DNA of 64,000 bases from Phellopilus nigrolimitatus (GCA_021029095.1 JAJOHG010000001.1:868001-932000); one strand, 5' to 3'; shown: positions 11,939 to 23,905, numbered from the stretch's first letter. The notes: generated by a model not told the origin, from the sequence alone. Numbers and translations are program-made.

Positions 11939-12926
11939 ATGAGCAAACGAGAGTCGTCGTCCTCGACAATGGCGTCATCGTCAGCAAGCACAGAAAAATA
12001 TCACACCGACTTTTGCTCCCAAACAGCTGACTTCGTAGTTCGATCCTGTGATGGGATACGCTTCAAGTGTCACCGACTCTTTCTACAGGAATCATCCCCT
12101 GGTGAGTCCGAGCTTTCTCTTCGCTGTTTTCACGGAGGCACTCAAACAAGCATACACTACGAAAGTATTCCGCACGATGCTGACTCTCCCTCAGCCGGGA
12201 GCGAGCACGCTGATGGACTCTGCCTTGAAGCCACCTTCAATAGACCTTCTGGAGGACAGTACCACGCTCGAGATCCTCCTGCGCATCATCTACCCTATGC
12301 CACAACCCACGATTGAGTCCATCAGTGTCCTCGCTATCGCCTTCTTCGCTGCGGAAAAATACGATATGGCAGGCGTGATCTCTACGTTGCGGCTGCACTT
12401 GCGTGACGAGCGCTTCCTCATAGGAAATCCGGTACATGTTTTCGCGCTCGCATGTCGTTTCCAGTTCGTGGTGGAGGCGAAGGCTGCGTCACGCGCCACA
12501 CTAACTGCGAACATCCACGACCCAGTGAACTCAGAGGTATTCGAGAAAACGGGATTCAAGGTGGCGGATCTTATATCCCTTCACTCGCTTCGACATAAAC
12601 GCATTGATGGAATGCGCGAGTTCCTTGACGGGGACCGCTTCGAGGGGAACGCACTAGATTTCACTTGCGTTACCTGCGACAAGAAGCTGAATGACATTAC
12701 ATGGCCTTTGCTCAAGGCCAGCATACTGAAAGAGTTGTATTGGCGACCGCTAGGAGATACAATCTTCGCCCCGGACTTTCTCAAGTCCAACGCAGTTCAA
12801 TCATTCATTAATAGCAAGTGCGAAGAGTGCCAGGAAAGGCTCATCTATGAGAAAGGAAAAACGCTTGCCATGATTTCAGAGTTTCTCAAATCTTTACCGG
12901 AATCTATCGACATCAGTGAGTTCTAA
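11939..12926 (+). CDS. BTB/POZ domain protein
   Basis: Two exons, 11939-12101 and 12166-12926, joined to read LFLQESSPVFRTMLTLPQPG. The N-terminal third is a BTB/POZ fold: ADFVVRSCDGIRFKCHRLFLQ, then VFRTML and LEILLRIIYP. After it comes an alpha-helical region and two CxxC pairs (TCVTCDKK and SKCEECQE) of a kind seen in large basidiomycete BTB families. The start at 11939 sits in a good context (TTGCCACCATGAGC). Length about 307 residues. BTB domains mediate dimerisation or Cul3 binding, but no partner can be inferred here. The reading frame of exon 1 is the same as that of the upstream TatD gene, with no stop in between. Confidence 0.85.
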
Positions 12927-13309
12927 TTCTGCTTTAGCCAGCATTACTAAACCTGACGTTCTTTCCGATGCCCAGCTAGATGATAAAACACACATATGAA
13001 ATGAATATTAATTGTACCATATTGTGAGTTCCGGCAAGTATCCTAATCGTTATACTCATGAGATGTTCGTCTAGAACCACTGAACTCGTATATCCGAATT
13101 ATTTGTTGGATTGTATCTTTGTATATTAAATGTTCACAGCAGTAATCGAGAAACAAGAATAAATTGTATTGTTGGGCAAGGCATATGAATGATAAAAACA
13201 ACAAATGAAAGGACCTAACGCACAGCAGAAAGAGATTATGTAGATACCCAGACAAATCGTAAACCGTGAAGGAACATCAACAGCCATAGTTCGTATCACG
13301 CTATAACAT
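12927..13309. other. Convergent 3' flanks, nothing recognised
   Basis: Between the stop codons of the BTB gene (plus) and the MARVEL gene (minus). AT-rich, probably 3' untranslated regions and terminators of both. Confidence 0.5.
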
Positions 13310-14171
13310 TTACACCGTGACGAGCTGTCCCCTCAAGCCATCACCGCGACGCGTCGAGGCGCAACCGCGCAGAAGAACCACCAGAAGGGCAATGGTCACA
13401 AAGATCCTTTAAACAAGGTTAAAAACATGGCCGAGTATACACGCATAGTTGGTCTACATACCAAACAACCCATGCAAAGCCTGTAGATAAAGGGATTCTT
13501 AGCAAAAGTTTCTTTAGTAAAAAATATAGAATACCTTACCTTCAAGGGCATTTAGTTGGTTGCAATAAGCCAGCGTGAATCCAATTTTACTGTACAGCAA
13601 ATCAGTTAAAATGAATGGGAAGATGAATCAAGGAGGCGGACCTGCAGTTGTTACCGCCTCCAAGTGCCGCAGTTATACTGGCTGCCCCCGCCGTCCAAAA
13701 GACCCATGTAACGAAGAGACTGCAAATAATGGATTATAAGCCAGCTCGACATTCTCATTAACGAGAAGTTGCTCACAAAAGACCATGCGAGCCCACACTC
13801 GTAAGAACGGAACCGGTAGACGCGGAGTGGAGGAAAAGTCCAATATAGCAGATCCCGAAGAGGACAGTCCACCAGGACGTGAACGCGAGGAAACCGTTTC
13901 TGTCGCGAACAGCAGTGGAGGGGAAATTATGATGGCTACTGTATCTTGCAGCAAGCCACGACGCGATTGCTCCCTACGCGTGCATTGTTGATTGTTAACT
14001 GACTGCGATGATACACGAAGCAATGACAAACCTCAATGATGGCAAAGAAGACTATAAGACCAAAGACAACTAAAACGCAGAAATGAGGACTAATTTCGTG
14101 AACGGGAGGGAGATAGAACATTACTTACCGGGATGACCTCGGCGAACGTGTCTGTCGTAGTCGATCATCAT
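13310..14171 (-). CDS. MARVEL-like four-helix membrane protein
   Basis: Start at 14171 gives MMIDYDRHVRRGHP. Spliced exons give four hydrophobic segments: VVFGLIVFFAIIE; then after SWLAARYSSHHNFPSTAVRDR, FLAFTSWWTVLFGICYIGLF; then LFVTWVFWTAGAASITAAL; then IFVTIALLVVLL near the end. The pattern (HP.(V/L)FG at the first helix, RDR before the second, TWVFWTAGAA in the third) is that of fungal MARVEL-domain proteins of roughly 170-200 residues, thought to act in membrane organisation or vesicle traffic. The stop is TAA at 13310. All five or so introns are short and keep the frame. Transcribed in the same direction as the LysM gene upstream. Confidence 0.8.
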
Positions 14172-14537
14172 GATTCGTTAATGGTCGTTAGAATGGCGGT
14201 AATGGTGGTTCAAAGGGAAGCAATGGAAAGTCTAGGACGGCGCGGCTGGCTTTGGACGAGCACGCGCAGTCAGCCCCGCGCCACACCGCCACGCCGATCA
14301 GCCCACTTTGCCTTAAAATACCATGACGTCAGCGACATGCCCCGTCGCATCGGCGCGTCGGTACGCAACAGGTACACGAAATTTCGAGTACGTCAAGAAA
14401 TAATTTTATACATCCGAAATTACGATACAACAGCACGCGTACAATATTAATCCTGAGCGGGGAGAAGCCCATTTCATTAAATCGGTCATGCATAACATCC
14501 GCTAAATCATATCCATATAATTCAGCAGACAAGTCCG
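14172..14537. other. Intergenic, MARVEL gene promoter region
   Basis: Separates the MARVEL start from the stop of the LysM gene. No coding frame or repeat of note. Confidence 0.5.
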
Positions 14538-15242
14538 TCAAACCTCCATAGGAACGCATATGCCTTGCCCGGGCTTTAATGTGGCGCAATCCATGGCGGG
14601 ATTAATTGACTGAAGGCTCTCCAACGATGTACCATAGTCTTTCGAGATTTCCCAGCACGTGTCTCCAGACTTGATTGTATATGGACGACTGTGTTCCGCA
14701 CACGGTTTCGGTTGTGCTTTGAATACAGATGGCGAGACAAGACGGAAGACAAGCAGGAGAAAGACGAGGATGATAAGAAAAAACGGCAAAAGCTGACGCC
14801 AAGCATCTCTATTGCGATTGTGATAGACCTGATCCTTGAGAGAGACACGTTAGATCAGAATGTGGCGTAAGAATTGGGACAGCTTACATCCTCCGCCTGT
14901 CAACGGCTGATATCCATCTGCTCGCGTGGGAGCAGTAGCCTCTAGGTCTGCACCGGTATCACTCTCTTCACCAACTATTAAGGACAGCGGTCGGTTGATA
15001 CACTATCTCAATGTAAAGAGACATACCTCTCCGGAGTTCTCCAAATTCTGCACCTTCTGGTCCTTCCCAGTAGACACCATCTTGGTCTCTAAATGAGTAT
15101 TTCTGAGTGTCGGCGTCGTATCCAACGCGTTTCATGCCCTCGGGCAGGCGATAGTCGTCCTGTAAGTCCCATATACATGAGATCTGCTAGTTGCAAGCAT
15201 AGACGAAGGGCTTACTTCATCGTAGTGTGTCCAGCGGCCCAT
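14538..15242 (-). CDS. Membrane-anchored LysM (CBM50) protein
   Basis: Start at 15242 gives MGRWTHYDE, spliced to DDYRLPEGMKRVGYDADTQK, an N-terminal segment I recognise from basidiomycete LysM proteins. An acidic linker is followed by a transmembrane helix (LLPFFLIILVFLLLVFRLV). One LysM domain comes after it: YTIKSGDTCWEISKDYGTSLESLQSINPAMDCATLKPGQGICVP. There is no signal peptide, so the topology should be type II, with the LysM outside or luminal. LysM binds chitin or other N-acetylglucosamine polymers. At the junction with the transmembrane exon one extra T (near 14888) separates the frames, so the joined protein needs checking. About 200 residues. Confidence 0.8.
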
Positions 15243-15479
15243 ACACGGCTAAGCAGAGATGACAAGAAAGAAAAGCTAAGAATTGCGCTGAAATTCCACA
15301 ATGATTCAAAGTGAAGAGCAAGAAAGAGAATACGTAGGAGTACCTGCACAGCTGTTCTATGTACGTACATGTAGTTATTAGATGGTTACATAAGGGTTAC
15401 CTCTTTCAGACGCACACCTGCTTTTCGCGATTACTTTTGCTGTTTTCTTCAAGTTCCCTCCATTTACTAGCACTCGACT

Positions 15480-16660
15480 TTGGACGTCATGGCCGATTCT
15501 ATGGTAGGCGTCTTACCCGCGCCTGTCGTGTCGACATCCGTTCCCTCGGAACTCGTTATGCAGCCAACCCCAGTCAACCCTGCAACTGTCCCGGACGCGT
15601 CGTCCATCCCTACCGCACCTTCCGTCCCGCTAGAAACTGCCACTGAGACGCTTTATATCCAGAATCTAAATGAAAGGATAAAAGTAGATGGTGAGCACTT
15701 GTTCGGACCTCTTATATTTTAGATTCATTAGCTAATTTGACTCTGCAGTAATGAAGCAGACACTACGAGCACTGTTCAAGAACTATGGGGATGTCTTGGA
15801 CGTTGTTGCACACAGTAATTTGCGCATGCGCGGTCAGGCTTTTGTGTCGTTCGCCACCGCTGATAATGCCAAGAAGGCGCAGCGCGAAGTTAATAGGTTC
15901 CCACTGTATTCGAAGCCCATGGTACGCTCTTTCCCGTTAATTCGGCTCACTGCACATTTGGCCTAATTCTCAATACACAGCAAATTTCTTTTGCGAAGAC
16001 AAGATCAGACGCGGTTGTGAAGAAGTTGGATAATGATCGTTTTGATCAGCATAAGGCTGCACGGCTAGAACACAAGAGTGCGTCGCTTTTTTCAGTTCCT
16101 TTGTATGACGCTCACATCGGTCTATATGTTAGAGGCGACACGGTATACGAACCCCTTGAAGCGAAAGATCAGAGCAAAACGCATGGCGGCAGAGGGTATG
16201 CTTGGTGCTGAAGTACTGAAGCACGGAAGCAAAGCTGACTTTTGTAAACAGTCGACGGTGCAGCAGCTTTACCTGCTCCGAAGCGTCCCGCCGTACAGAT
16301 GCCAGACGAATATCTTCCCCCGAACAAAATTCTTTTCTTACAAAATCTGCCGGAAAGCGTCACGAAGGACCAACTATTGGGTCTCTTCTCGCAGTACGTC
16401 TTGGGCAGATATTTGTGAGTATACACTATTCTGACTATCCATCTAAAGATATCCGAACCTGCACGAAGTACGTCTTATCCCAACAAAAAAGGATATCGCT
16501 TTTGTGGAATATATGGACGAGGGGAGTGCAAGTGTAGCCAAGGATGCATTACACAATTACAAATTGGATGGGGAGAACAAAATCAAAGTCCGTCTTCTTT
16601 TCGTTTCATGTTTTGTCTAATACTGATTCACAACACCAGATTACTTTCGCGAGGAAATAA
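15480..16660 (+). CDS. U1 snRNP A / U2 snRNP B'' RNA-binding protein
   Basis: Spliceosomal protein that binds a U1 or U2 snRNA hairpin loop. Two RRM domains: the first has RNP2 LYIQNL and RNP1 RGQAFVSF with FAKTRSDAVVKK after it; the second has RNP2 LFLQNL, the VTKDQLLGLFSQ helix, RNP1 DIAFVEY and ends KITFARK at the TAA at 16658-16660. A basic KRKIRAKRMAAEG linker with a Pro-rich segment lies between them. About six introns; junctions checked keep frame. Two in-frame ATGs exist (15480, and 15489 giving MADSMVG); the second has the better context. The N-terminus carries a Pro/Ser/Val-rich extension of about 50 residues. I cannot tell whether one protein serves both snRNPs, as in some fungi and Drosophila. 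Confidence 0.92.
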
Positions 16661-16807
16661 TTCTTATTTTTTGTTCCATTTGTGTCATCGCTTTTCAATC
16701 TTTGTACGTGTATTGTATTTGTTCATCCCGCTTCAATCTCGAATAGTGAATGCGACACTGCATGCACGCACACAATTGAGCTATTAATATCTCCGAAGAT
16801 CTTGAAA

Positions 16808-18246
16808 CTAAATCTGGGAGAAAATCTTTGCTACTTCATCTGCGACACCCCATGAATCTTGGTACCCTGCAGGACTGTCGATGCAGAATTAATGATAGAT
16901 CTCATTTTTTTCCCCTTGAAGGCTTACCCGAGGCCATATGCGTGTATCACCTTCAGTTTCCTCTTCGGCGTCGTGTCTTCTCCGTTATGAGGAACGAGCT
17001 CGTTCTCCAGCGGCAGCTGTACACTTTCTAATTCCACCCTAGGCCCTCCTCTTCGTGATGGCCGCAGGCCGACGTTATGGCTTATGATTGTTGCTCCTCG
17101 CGAGGGCAGAAGGCCTGGCTGCAGAGTCGCGCAGCGCTCGAAGATACGCCGCGCTGTACCATGGTTGACAGTGGTGTCGTAGTTGTCTTGCTGGAAGGTT
17201 CCGCCGAGAATGCAAGTGCCGTCTGGGCGCGGGATAATGTACGTCGATTCGTCCGATGTGCCGGTACCTATGTGTTTGCTTCACTTATGGCATATAACTC
17301 CGCGCTTGAGGAAGGAAGAATATTTACTGGAGTTGTCGAATATGAATTCCTTGACCTCCGGAGCTTTAACAATTATTGTCTGCCCAGCGGATCGGGTAAA
17401 CGCTTGTGATCCTCGACTCCGAAGAGAGACCTGGCGCCTATATATTACTGGTCAGCTACAAGTCAGAGAGTTCTGTCCGGAAACAAGACAAAAACCACCT
17501 AAGCCACTTGCGTTGATAACAATGGAATTATTCCCCCCAAATGCCGCATGCCTCCTCTATACTACCAACGTTTCTTGACACGAACACAACACCCCGCTGC
17601 TCGAGCTCATTCTTCATCCACCGCAGGTAGCGCGCAGGCTTTGTCGATATTGTCGTAAAACCGTACCCAGCTTTCACTCCAGGGGGAAGCTCATCGTCTG
17701 ACAAAATGCGAAACTTCAAGTGTGCGAAGCCAGGAAATCAAGTGAATTTCGTTATCAACAAAGACTAAGAGTCCAACCTACGTCGCGAACGATGTCTTTC
17801 CACCAAGGGCTGTCAGAGAAGGACTCCTTGTTGTCATAGTACACTCGCGAGGGGAGTTGCTTTGCAAATCATTCTTTTAGTATTTTGGCAATTACACGGT
17901 CGTTGAAGTCATACCATCACCAACCCGGTTGGAATCATGGACCATAATTTGTCACTACAAGAAATGGTAATATATATCCAATTCTGGCTGAACAAATCTG
18001 AAAAAACCCTCACAAAGTGAGTCGCTCCCATTTATGAGTTCGCTCGGTGAAACCTCCTATTGGGGACCAATTGGCTCCGGCCCAGGGGCTGGACCACCCC
18101 TGGGAGAGCGGTTCTGAGCCAGGCATATCCCGAGCGACGAAAGTTATACTGTTCGCCGGGTCAGCGGATAGTACATGAGCAATAGATAATCCTATCACGC
18201 CGGCTCCTAACACGACGACTGAACGTTGCTTTGCGTCGGGGGACAT
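16808..18246 (-). CDS. D-amino-acid oxidase (DAO/DASOX family), frame-disrupted
   Basis: FAD enzyme that oxidises D-amino acids. The N-terminus has the dinucleotide fold VVVLGAGVIGLSIAHVL and the family block WSSPWAGANW. Later exons give DSPWWKDIVRDFRIL, KPARYLRWM, VINASGLGA, GVEDHK, VYPIR, GQTIIVKAP, then the C-terminal ESTYIIPRPDGTCILGGTF and GLRPSRRGGPRVELE, whose Arg normally binds the substrate carboxylate, and GPAGYQDSWGVADEVAKIF before TAG at 16808. In three places the conserved sequence continues only if one base is skipped: near 17542, 17402 and 17386. Either these are sequence errors or the gene is dead. No C-terminal SKL peroxisomal signal is seen. Tail-to-tail with the U1A gene. 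Confidence 0.85.
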
Positions 18247-19310
18247 GAGTGTATGTGAAAAAGAAGCTAAGTTCTTGTTGTGTGCGCTTATCCTTCACCT
18301 TAGGCAACTACTTAGATTTCCGTCGGCTTGCTCCTTGCTGTGGTTGAATATGTGATATCCACATCAGTCATCAGGCGGACGGGGAAAAGGAGAGAAGCAG
18401 CATAACCTTCCTCTAGCCCCTCCCCCATCAATGAATAGATAAATAGATAACAATAACAAATATAACAAATTAATTGACGTCTACAGTCCAAAATGTTGGA
18501 ATGGCTTATGAAACTTGTACTTCGGAAGGCAAGCCTGCTCGATTTCAATACACGAAGGAATTGTTCATTATGCTAATGTAAGACTTGGTTATACTAGAAG
18601 ATTCTGTTTTACAAGTCTAGGTAGAGGCAAAAAGTTCGAGTTCCGGTTGCAATTCGCTATTTTTGTCTATGCCGCCCTAGTATACACTTGCCGGGAGCTC
18701 GCAGACAGGCGCAAGTCTAGTCACAGCAATGAATGACTACTCCAGCTACTGAGAGCAGTTCACGGCCACGTGCCACTGCCAGCAAAGGGAGACGCGTAAA
18801 TAACACGTCGCATTCAACGAAGACAAAAACTCGTTTTTTCATGCTAGTCGTAAACGCATAAGTGCCTAGTGCACATATAATGCATGCTAAGGTACATATA
18901 TTACATTCCTGATTCAAGTCTAGGTGAGGTATGGCATCTATGCGTAAAATCTGAGAAGGGAAGAGTGTGTTCAGTAAATAAGCTCAAGCATGAGCGTCAA
19001 AAAAGAAATTCGCAACGAAGGCGAAACATCGTTACAAACAAGCACATAGAGTAATAGGTGACAATAGCCGTGGAGTGTGAACGAAAATAGAGAAGCTACC
19101 GGCGAAATCGAATCGACCAATAAATATACGTAGCTTCAATAGCAAGCAAGATGGCCTGGTATACCTTTCATGATGAGGTGTGGATAAGTGGAGATCAAAG
19201 CGAAGATGAGAAGGAGCACATTTAGCCCCAAAGGGTGAGCTTCGTAAGCTCTAAGTTGTCGCTGGCAGCTCCGTTTGAGTTGACCACGAAGAGAGCACCT
19301 AATCTCGTCG
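18247..19310. other. Intergenic, nothing recognised
   Basis: About 1 kb between the 5' end of the D-amino-acid oxidase gene and the 3' end of the 201-residue protein gene. Short open frames on both strands have no recognisable features. Confidence 0.5.
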
Positions 19311-19916
19311 CTAGAAATCGATAAAGTCAGCACGTGCACATAAGAAATGGGTGCCTTGCTCACAATGCTCGAACCCGTTTTCCGAGCAAGGGACAGTGAC
19401 CAAGCCCGCCTCCTTGAGCGCCTGCTTGACCTGCCCGTACGTGCCCTTGAACAATGCCTTCTTCGTCGTATCCGAGCCCCGCAACGGATTACCCGCCACC
19501 AGCGACTGCGCGTCTGCAGGATTCCCTGTCTCCTCCGGCGAGGGCTTCAGCATCCCCGCATTCGTCACGGCCTCCTCAATCGCTGAGCGCAATTTCACAA
19601 GGCGGCGGGCAGATATTTTTTCCGTTGCCGTGCCAGGGTTCGATTCGAAACGGATATAAAGTCCCCCAGGTTTAGGGGCCTTCGCGGCTTTCACGCCATG
19701 TTCGTCGACAGAGGCGCGCGGTGGATGGTGAGGAACGTGGCCGCACGTAGGGCAACGCACCGGCGGGGGAGGAAGTTTGGGCTTGTTCTCCTTTTCCTTC
19801 GTCTTCGCTTTCGCCGCCTTAGCGGCTTTCTCGGCCTTTTTAGATCGTATGGAGATGTTGGCAAACTCGACGAGATACGGGATGCCAAAGTTTGTGAATT
19901 TAATTTCAGCAGGCAT
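19311..19916 (-). CDS. Uncharacterised 201-residue basic protein with CPTCGH motif
   Basis: Single-exon open frame with good coding character. N-terminus MPAEIKFTNFGIPYLVEFANISIR, then a Lys/Ala-rich charged stretch (residues about 26-47), a CPTCGHVPHHPP motif near residue 54 that could bind a metal with its Cys and His residues, a segment GGLYIRFESNPGTATEKISARRLVKLRSAI, and a C-terminal part with GTYGQVKQALKEAGLV. I do not recognise the family and assign no function. The overlapping antisense frames of 60-114 residues are composition shadows. The 3' end is probably the TAG at 19311. Confidence 0.65.
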   Translation of the reverse strand: MPAEIKFTNFGIPYLVEFANISIRSKKAEKAAKAAKAKTKEKENKPKLPPPPVRCPTCGHVPHHPPRASVDEHGVKAAKAPKPGGLYIRFESNPGTATEKISARRLVKLRSAIEEAVTNAGMLKPSPEETGNPADAQSLVAGNPLRGSDTTKKALFKGTYGQVKQALKEAGLVTVPCSENGFEHCEQGTHFLCARADFIDF

Positions 19917-20775
19917 CGTCGAGAGGTTGAGCGTGAGCGAGGTGCGGAGACGAGAGTGAGCAGGAGGAGAGAAAAAAAAAAGTGCGAAGGTTTACACGGT
20001 CAAGTCAGATATATGGAAGGCCGGAAACCCCGATTTCCCTGAATGTGGATCTGATGTGTCAAGTTTGGGGCAAGCGTAGATTGGTCGATCGTCGACAAAA
20101 CACACGAGGTTCTCAGATTTCTCTTGAAGTTTTTATGACCGGATGTGTTAGGTAAACAAGACAAGCAGAAATTTCTACAGCGAACCTTCGACCTTCTGAA
20201 AAACGAAGGGAAGATGTTGACAATGACAGGGAAGAGATGATCGACGTGAAACGTGAAGAGGCAGGAAAGATAGCAGTAGAGTTAACGCTAATGAAGTGTG
20301 AAAAGGAGTGCAATGTGCATTGCAAGTTCAATGCAGGCAGCCTGAAATATGCCGTTTGTCGATCAGGTGAGCAAGAAGAGCAGCCTTGAGGGAAAGACGT
20401 GATCTGCCTCGAGGTTCAGTCGTGTTTCGATTGGTAAAGATTGGATGATAGAGTAATAAGAATGGTTACGAAAGGGACCTAATTACAGGAAGTGTGAAAC
20501 CGACCCGAGGATATAATAAAAGCCAAGTCGCTAAACGCGTTGTGGACGCGTTGTGGACGCTATCTGCCACAGCAGCTGAACTTGGAAGACGAGGAAGGAG
20601 CGTATGTGGTGGTGATGAGCAAATGTGACGAAAAAGGAAGAAAAATGACCCACAGCCTCATTCATCAGTGACGCGCGAGAACCAGGCAGCCGCCACACAT
20701 CCTTCCGTTCAAGCTGTAAGTGTACTGCACTCCTCCTAGCCTTCTACTCCTACCTTCACATCCACAGCTCAGGCC
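19917..20775. other. Divergent promoter region with an 11-base tandem repeat
   Basis: Lies between two genes transcribed away from each other, so it should hold both promoters. An 11-base unit (ACGCGTTGTGG) is repeated twice from about 20535. A short CT-rich stretch precedes the RING gene start. Nothing coding recognised. Confidence 0.55.
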
Positions 20776-22562
20776 ATGTCATCTCAAAATCGCGAGCCGA
20801 TGTGGTATTGTCACGAAGTACGTGCGGCGTTCGCTCTGTCTTTCCCATGGCACTAGGCGGCTGACTGACCCGTCCTGCATGTTCTCAAGTGTAATGCGGA
20901 GATGCGACCTCTGATGGTGCGTCTAATCCGAGTGGGTCAATGCCGCGGGTCTGCTCATTTCAAGTACGACGCTTAGATGCCCGATCCTCACTGTGCTTCA
21001 TGCCGGGGGAGTTTTGTTGAGAAGGTAAACATAATCACCCGTCTGTCTGGCCTTCCTAATCATACCTATTTAACTAATAGATTGAGAACCTGGATGATGA
21101 CCCTCGTGAATTTCACGACGCAGCAGCGGCCGACATGGAGGGGGATCTCGGTCCGTTCGGTATCTTCGGTAAGTTACATTTTTCACACTGACGCTTTGTA
21201 TCGTCGCAACGTTGAGTGTGCAATATCTCTAGCCGCTTTTAATGAAATCCTGCGTGCTACTTCACCTTCCGGCCCACATGACCAACGAACAAATACCTCA
21301 AGTCCTACGCGCGATCGAAGCGCCAGTCCATTACAGGGAACGGCACTCCGGTTTGAGTTTGGCAGGCCTAACAATCGACGGACAGTCGTCCTCGGAGGAC
21401 ACAATCCAACCAATAGGAGAGACAGTGGAACAGGTGGAAACACTACCTCTCCAGGCTCTGAGCCACCTCGGTTATCCGAGTACGTGCTCTCAAGTCTTCG
21501 CGTGACTCCTAGAAATTAACGTTTCAGTTCCATGTCCTGACACATTCTTGCAGGTTTCTGCGCGCTAACAACGAGTCAGATGGGTCCAATGCTCAAGACA
21601 GTATACCGGGTCAGCTCATGGCTCAATATCTATTGACGCTGATGAGTGGAAGTCCTCTCGGTATGCGTGGTACGTTGCCTTTCATGGGCGCGATGGGGAC
21701 AGACAATGAACGTGGGGTAGGACAAGGGCGTTGGGGTGATTATGTCTTCACTCAAGAAGGTGCGTCAATTTTCTCCAATTTAACGTTTGTGATTGACTCA
21801 TAAATGTTGTCTACTACGAATAGCATTGGATCAGCTTATGACGCAGATGATGGAAGGCGCTAACTCTACGCGTCCTGTACCCGCAACTGAAGAAATCATT
21901 GAGAAACTGCCTAGAGAAGTGCTAGAGGAAGGAAGTAAGAAGCTACGTATACTATGGGCGCATATTGACTGATCACTGCGCCTCAAATCAGGTCATCTAC
22001 TTGAGAAAGATTGTGCGGTTTGCAAAGAGCAGTTCAATGCTAAATCCGAGGACCCGGATGAACAAGTTGTGGTCACTTTACCATGCAAGCACCCTTTTCA
22101 TGAAGGCTGCATACTTCCGTGGCTGAAGAGTAATGGAACATGTCCTGTCTGTCGGTGAGTCTAATCTAGCAGCGCTTCTTCAGTCACTTAGAACTGATCT
22201 TCTACCAACCACAAAGGTATGCGCTGGTCCCGCAACCGAACGCACGCCCGACGGAGCCCGGCTCTTCTTCAGACGCACGCCCCTCTTCCAGCGGACATGA
22301 CAGCAGCTCCGGGTCAGGCGAAGGCGCTGTGGGCGGATCATCTTCAAACAACGTTGCATCTGGATCGCACAGTGGTTTCTTCAGCACTTTGTTCGGAAAC
22401 CACAGTCGAAGCGGCAGTAACGCGTCCAACCGCAGTGGCGGTTCACGGTCTTCGCACTCCATGTCTCCATCTCGAGACCGCCGTCGCGATCCGAGAGGCG
22501 GGGCAGGTGAGAGCGACGACGTAAGTCACATACCAGGCGGTTGGGGATATTCCATTGATTAG
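20776..22562 (+). CDS. RING-H2 E3 ubiquitin ligase, RNF115/RNF126-like
   Basis: Start at 20776 gives MSSQNREPMWYCHE, spliced to CNAEMRPLMVPDPHCASCRGSFVE: an N-terminal zinc-ribbon with four cysteines as in RNF115/RNF126. A long Ser/Gly-rich, probably disordered region follows, then ALDQLMTQMME, and the motif EKLPREVLEE that normally precedes the RING. The RING-H2 reads CAVCKEQF...LPCKHPFHEGCILPWLKSNGTCPVC, with all eight ligands present. The C-terminal tail is Ser/Arg-rich, with a stop at 22562. About seven introns, all keeping frame. Role: substrate ubiquitination in cytosol or nucleus; targets not inferable. Confidence 0.9.
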
Positions 22563-23905
22563 GGCAACTTTTATTTTGTCGGTCTTGCTGGTTAGTCACC
22601 AGTAGGTGATAATCTCTGAAGGAAGGAATAAAGTGATATAATAATATTGTACTGTGTATCGTAAATACGACCCATCTCCATCGCATATCGTCTTTTTTCT
22701 TTTTAAATCCTGTGAATCTTTTGGAACGAATAGAAAGGCTTGGCCGACAGTTTTTTTTTTTTTTGCTTACACCTTTCGACCCAGGAGCGGCCCAACACAG
22801 ACTGGACGAATAGGATGAGCATAATCCAAACATCAATCTAAAACAAGACAAATCGACAACAAGAAAATTGGCTACCGCTCCGACTTCGCCCATGCGCTCG
22901 CGATGCGATGGCGATCGAGAAGATCGGGCGTAGCGCAATACACATTTACAGCAGCGATCAGCTATCACCCAAGGTGTCGATCTCATGGCCAGGGCGAGAC
23001 GTTCTCGCCCCGCCGAGCTCGTATAATAGGGAACCTTGATTATCATCATTCCGCATGCGGCACTCAAGTTGAATGCATGTGTGCTTGCCATATCTCTTAT
23101 CGCAAGACAGAATAGGGGGGAAGGGTGGGGTGGGAGGGGCAGGGCACGATTTGAGCATACTCACCGTGGCTGGCGGGGTCAGTCGCCAGGAACAGAACCG
23201 CGCACACTACAGGTCAAGCGGAGAAAGCGCAGAATTGAATATTACATCTTGATCGATGTCTCGAGTAGAACTTCATAGGTGTCTTGCGGGCTTCGAAAGA
23301 AGAGCGGGATGGACACGAGCCCAACTACAGAATAACTTGAAGCTTGTAGTACCAGTCCTAGCCCCAGCGACAGAAGCTCTACTATGTAATAAGCCTGCTC
23401 GTGCTCATGCTCGTGATCAGAGCAGGTTCAGGACGTTCGCGTTTATCAAGGGTAAGGATCGTACAAGATCGCACATTCGTCAACGGCTCAAATGAGTGGA
23501 CAGTGACAATCTGACAGTGGTAGTGAGAGAACAAAGCGAGAAAGGTCTGCACCTTTAAAATAAATCTGGCACGTGATCAATTGCGTCCAAACACAGAACA
23601 AACATTGAAACAAACCACTCGAAACATTTTGTTCAGTGGCCAAAGTGAAACCCAATTCTGGCGACTACCATACTAAGTAAAACATTCGCGTTGAATGGAT
23701 TATGTTAAAAAAAGAGCAGAAATAATATCTTGAAGAAAGGTCCGTCATAGTATAAAAATGGCATTTGGTTTGAAGATTAAATAATGGCAACAAGAAGCTA
23801 CATGATACAGAATTTAGTTGCAAACACAATGGAAAACGACGATACAAAAGACCGAGTTATTCTTCCAAAAAAGCACCTAGCGTGCACAGTTAAGCGAACT
23901 CTTGA
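22563..23905. other. Convergent 3' region with a T14 tract
   Basis: Lies between the stops of the RING ligase (plus) and the DUF89 gene (minus). Contains a run of 14 T at 22751-22764. A 236-codon open frame on the minus strand (22381-23091) overlaps the RING gene and shows no protein-like features. Confidence 0.5.

Noticed and set aside
19637..19650. GGGTTCGATTCG resembling a tRNA T-loop (B box)
   Set aside because: No matching A box or acceptor stem, and it lies inside the coding frame of the 201-residue protein.
22381..23091. 236-codon minus-strand open frame
   Set aside because: Overlaps the certain RING ligase exon in antisense and contains poly-Lys from the T14 tract; no family features.
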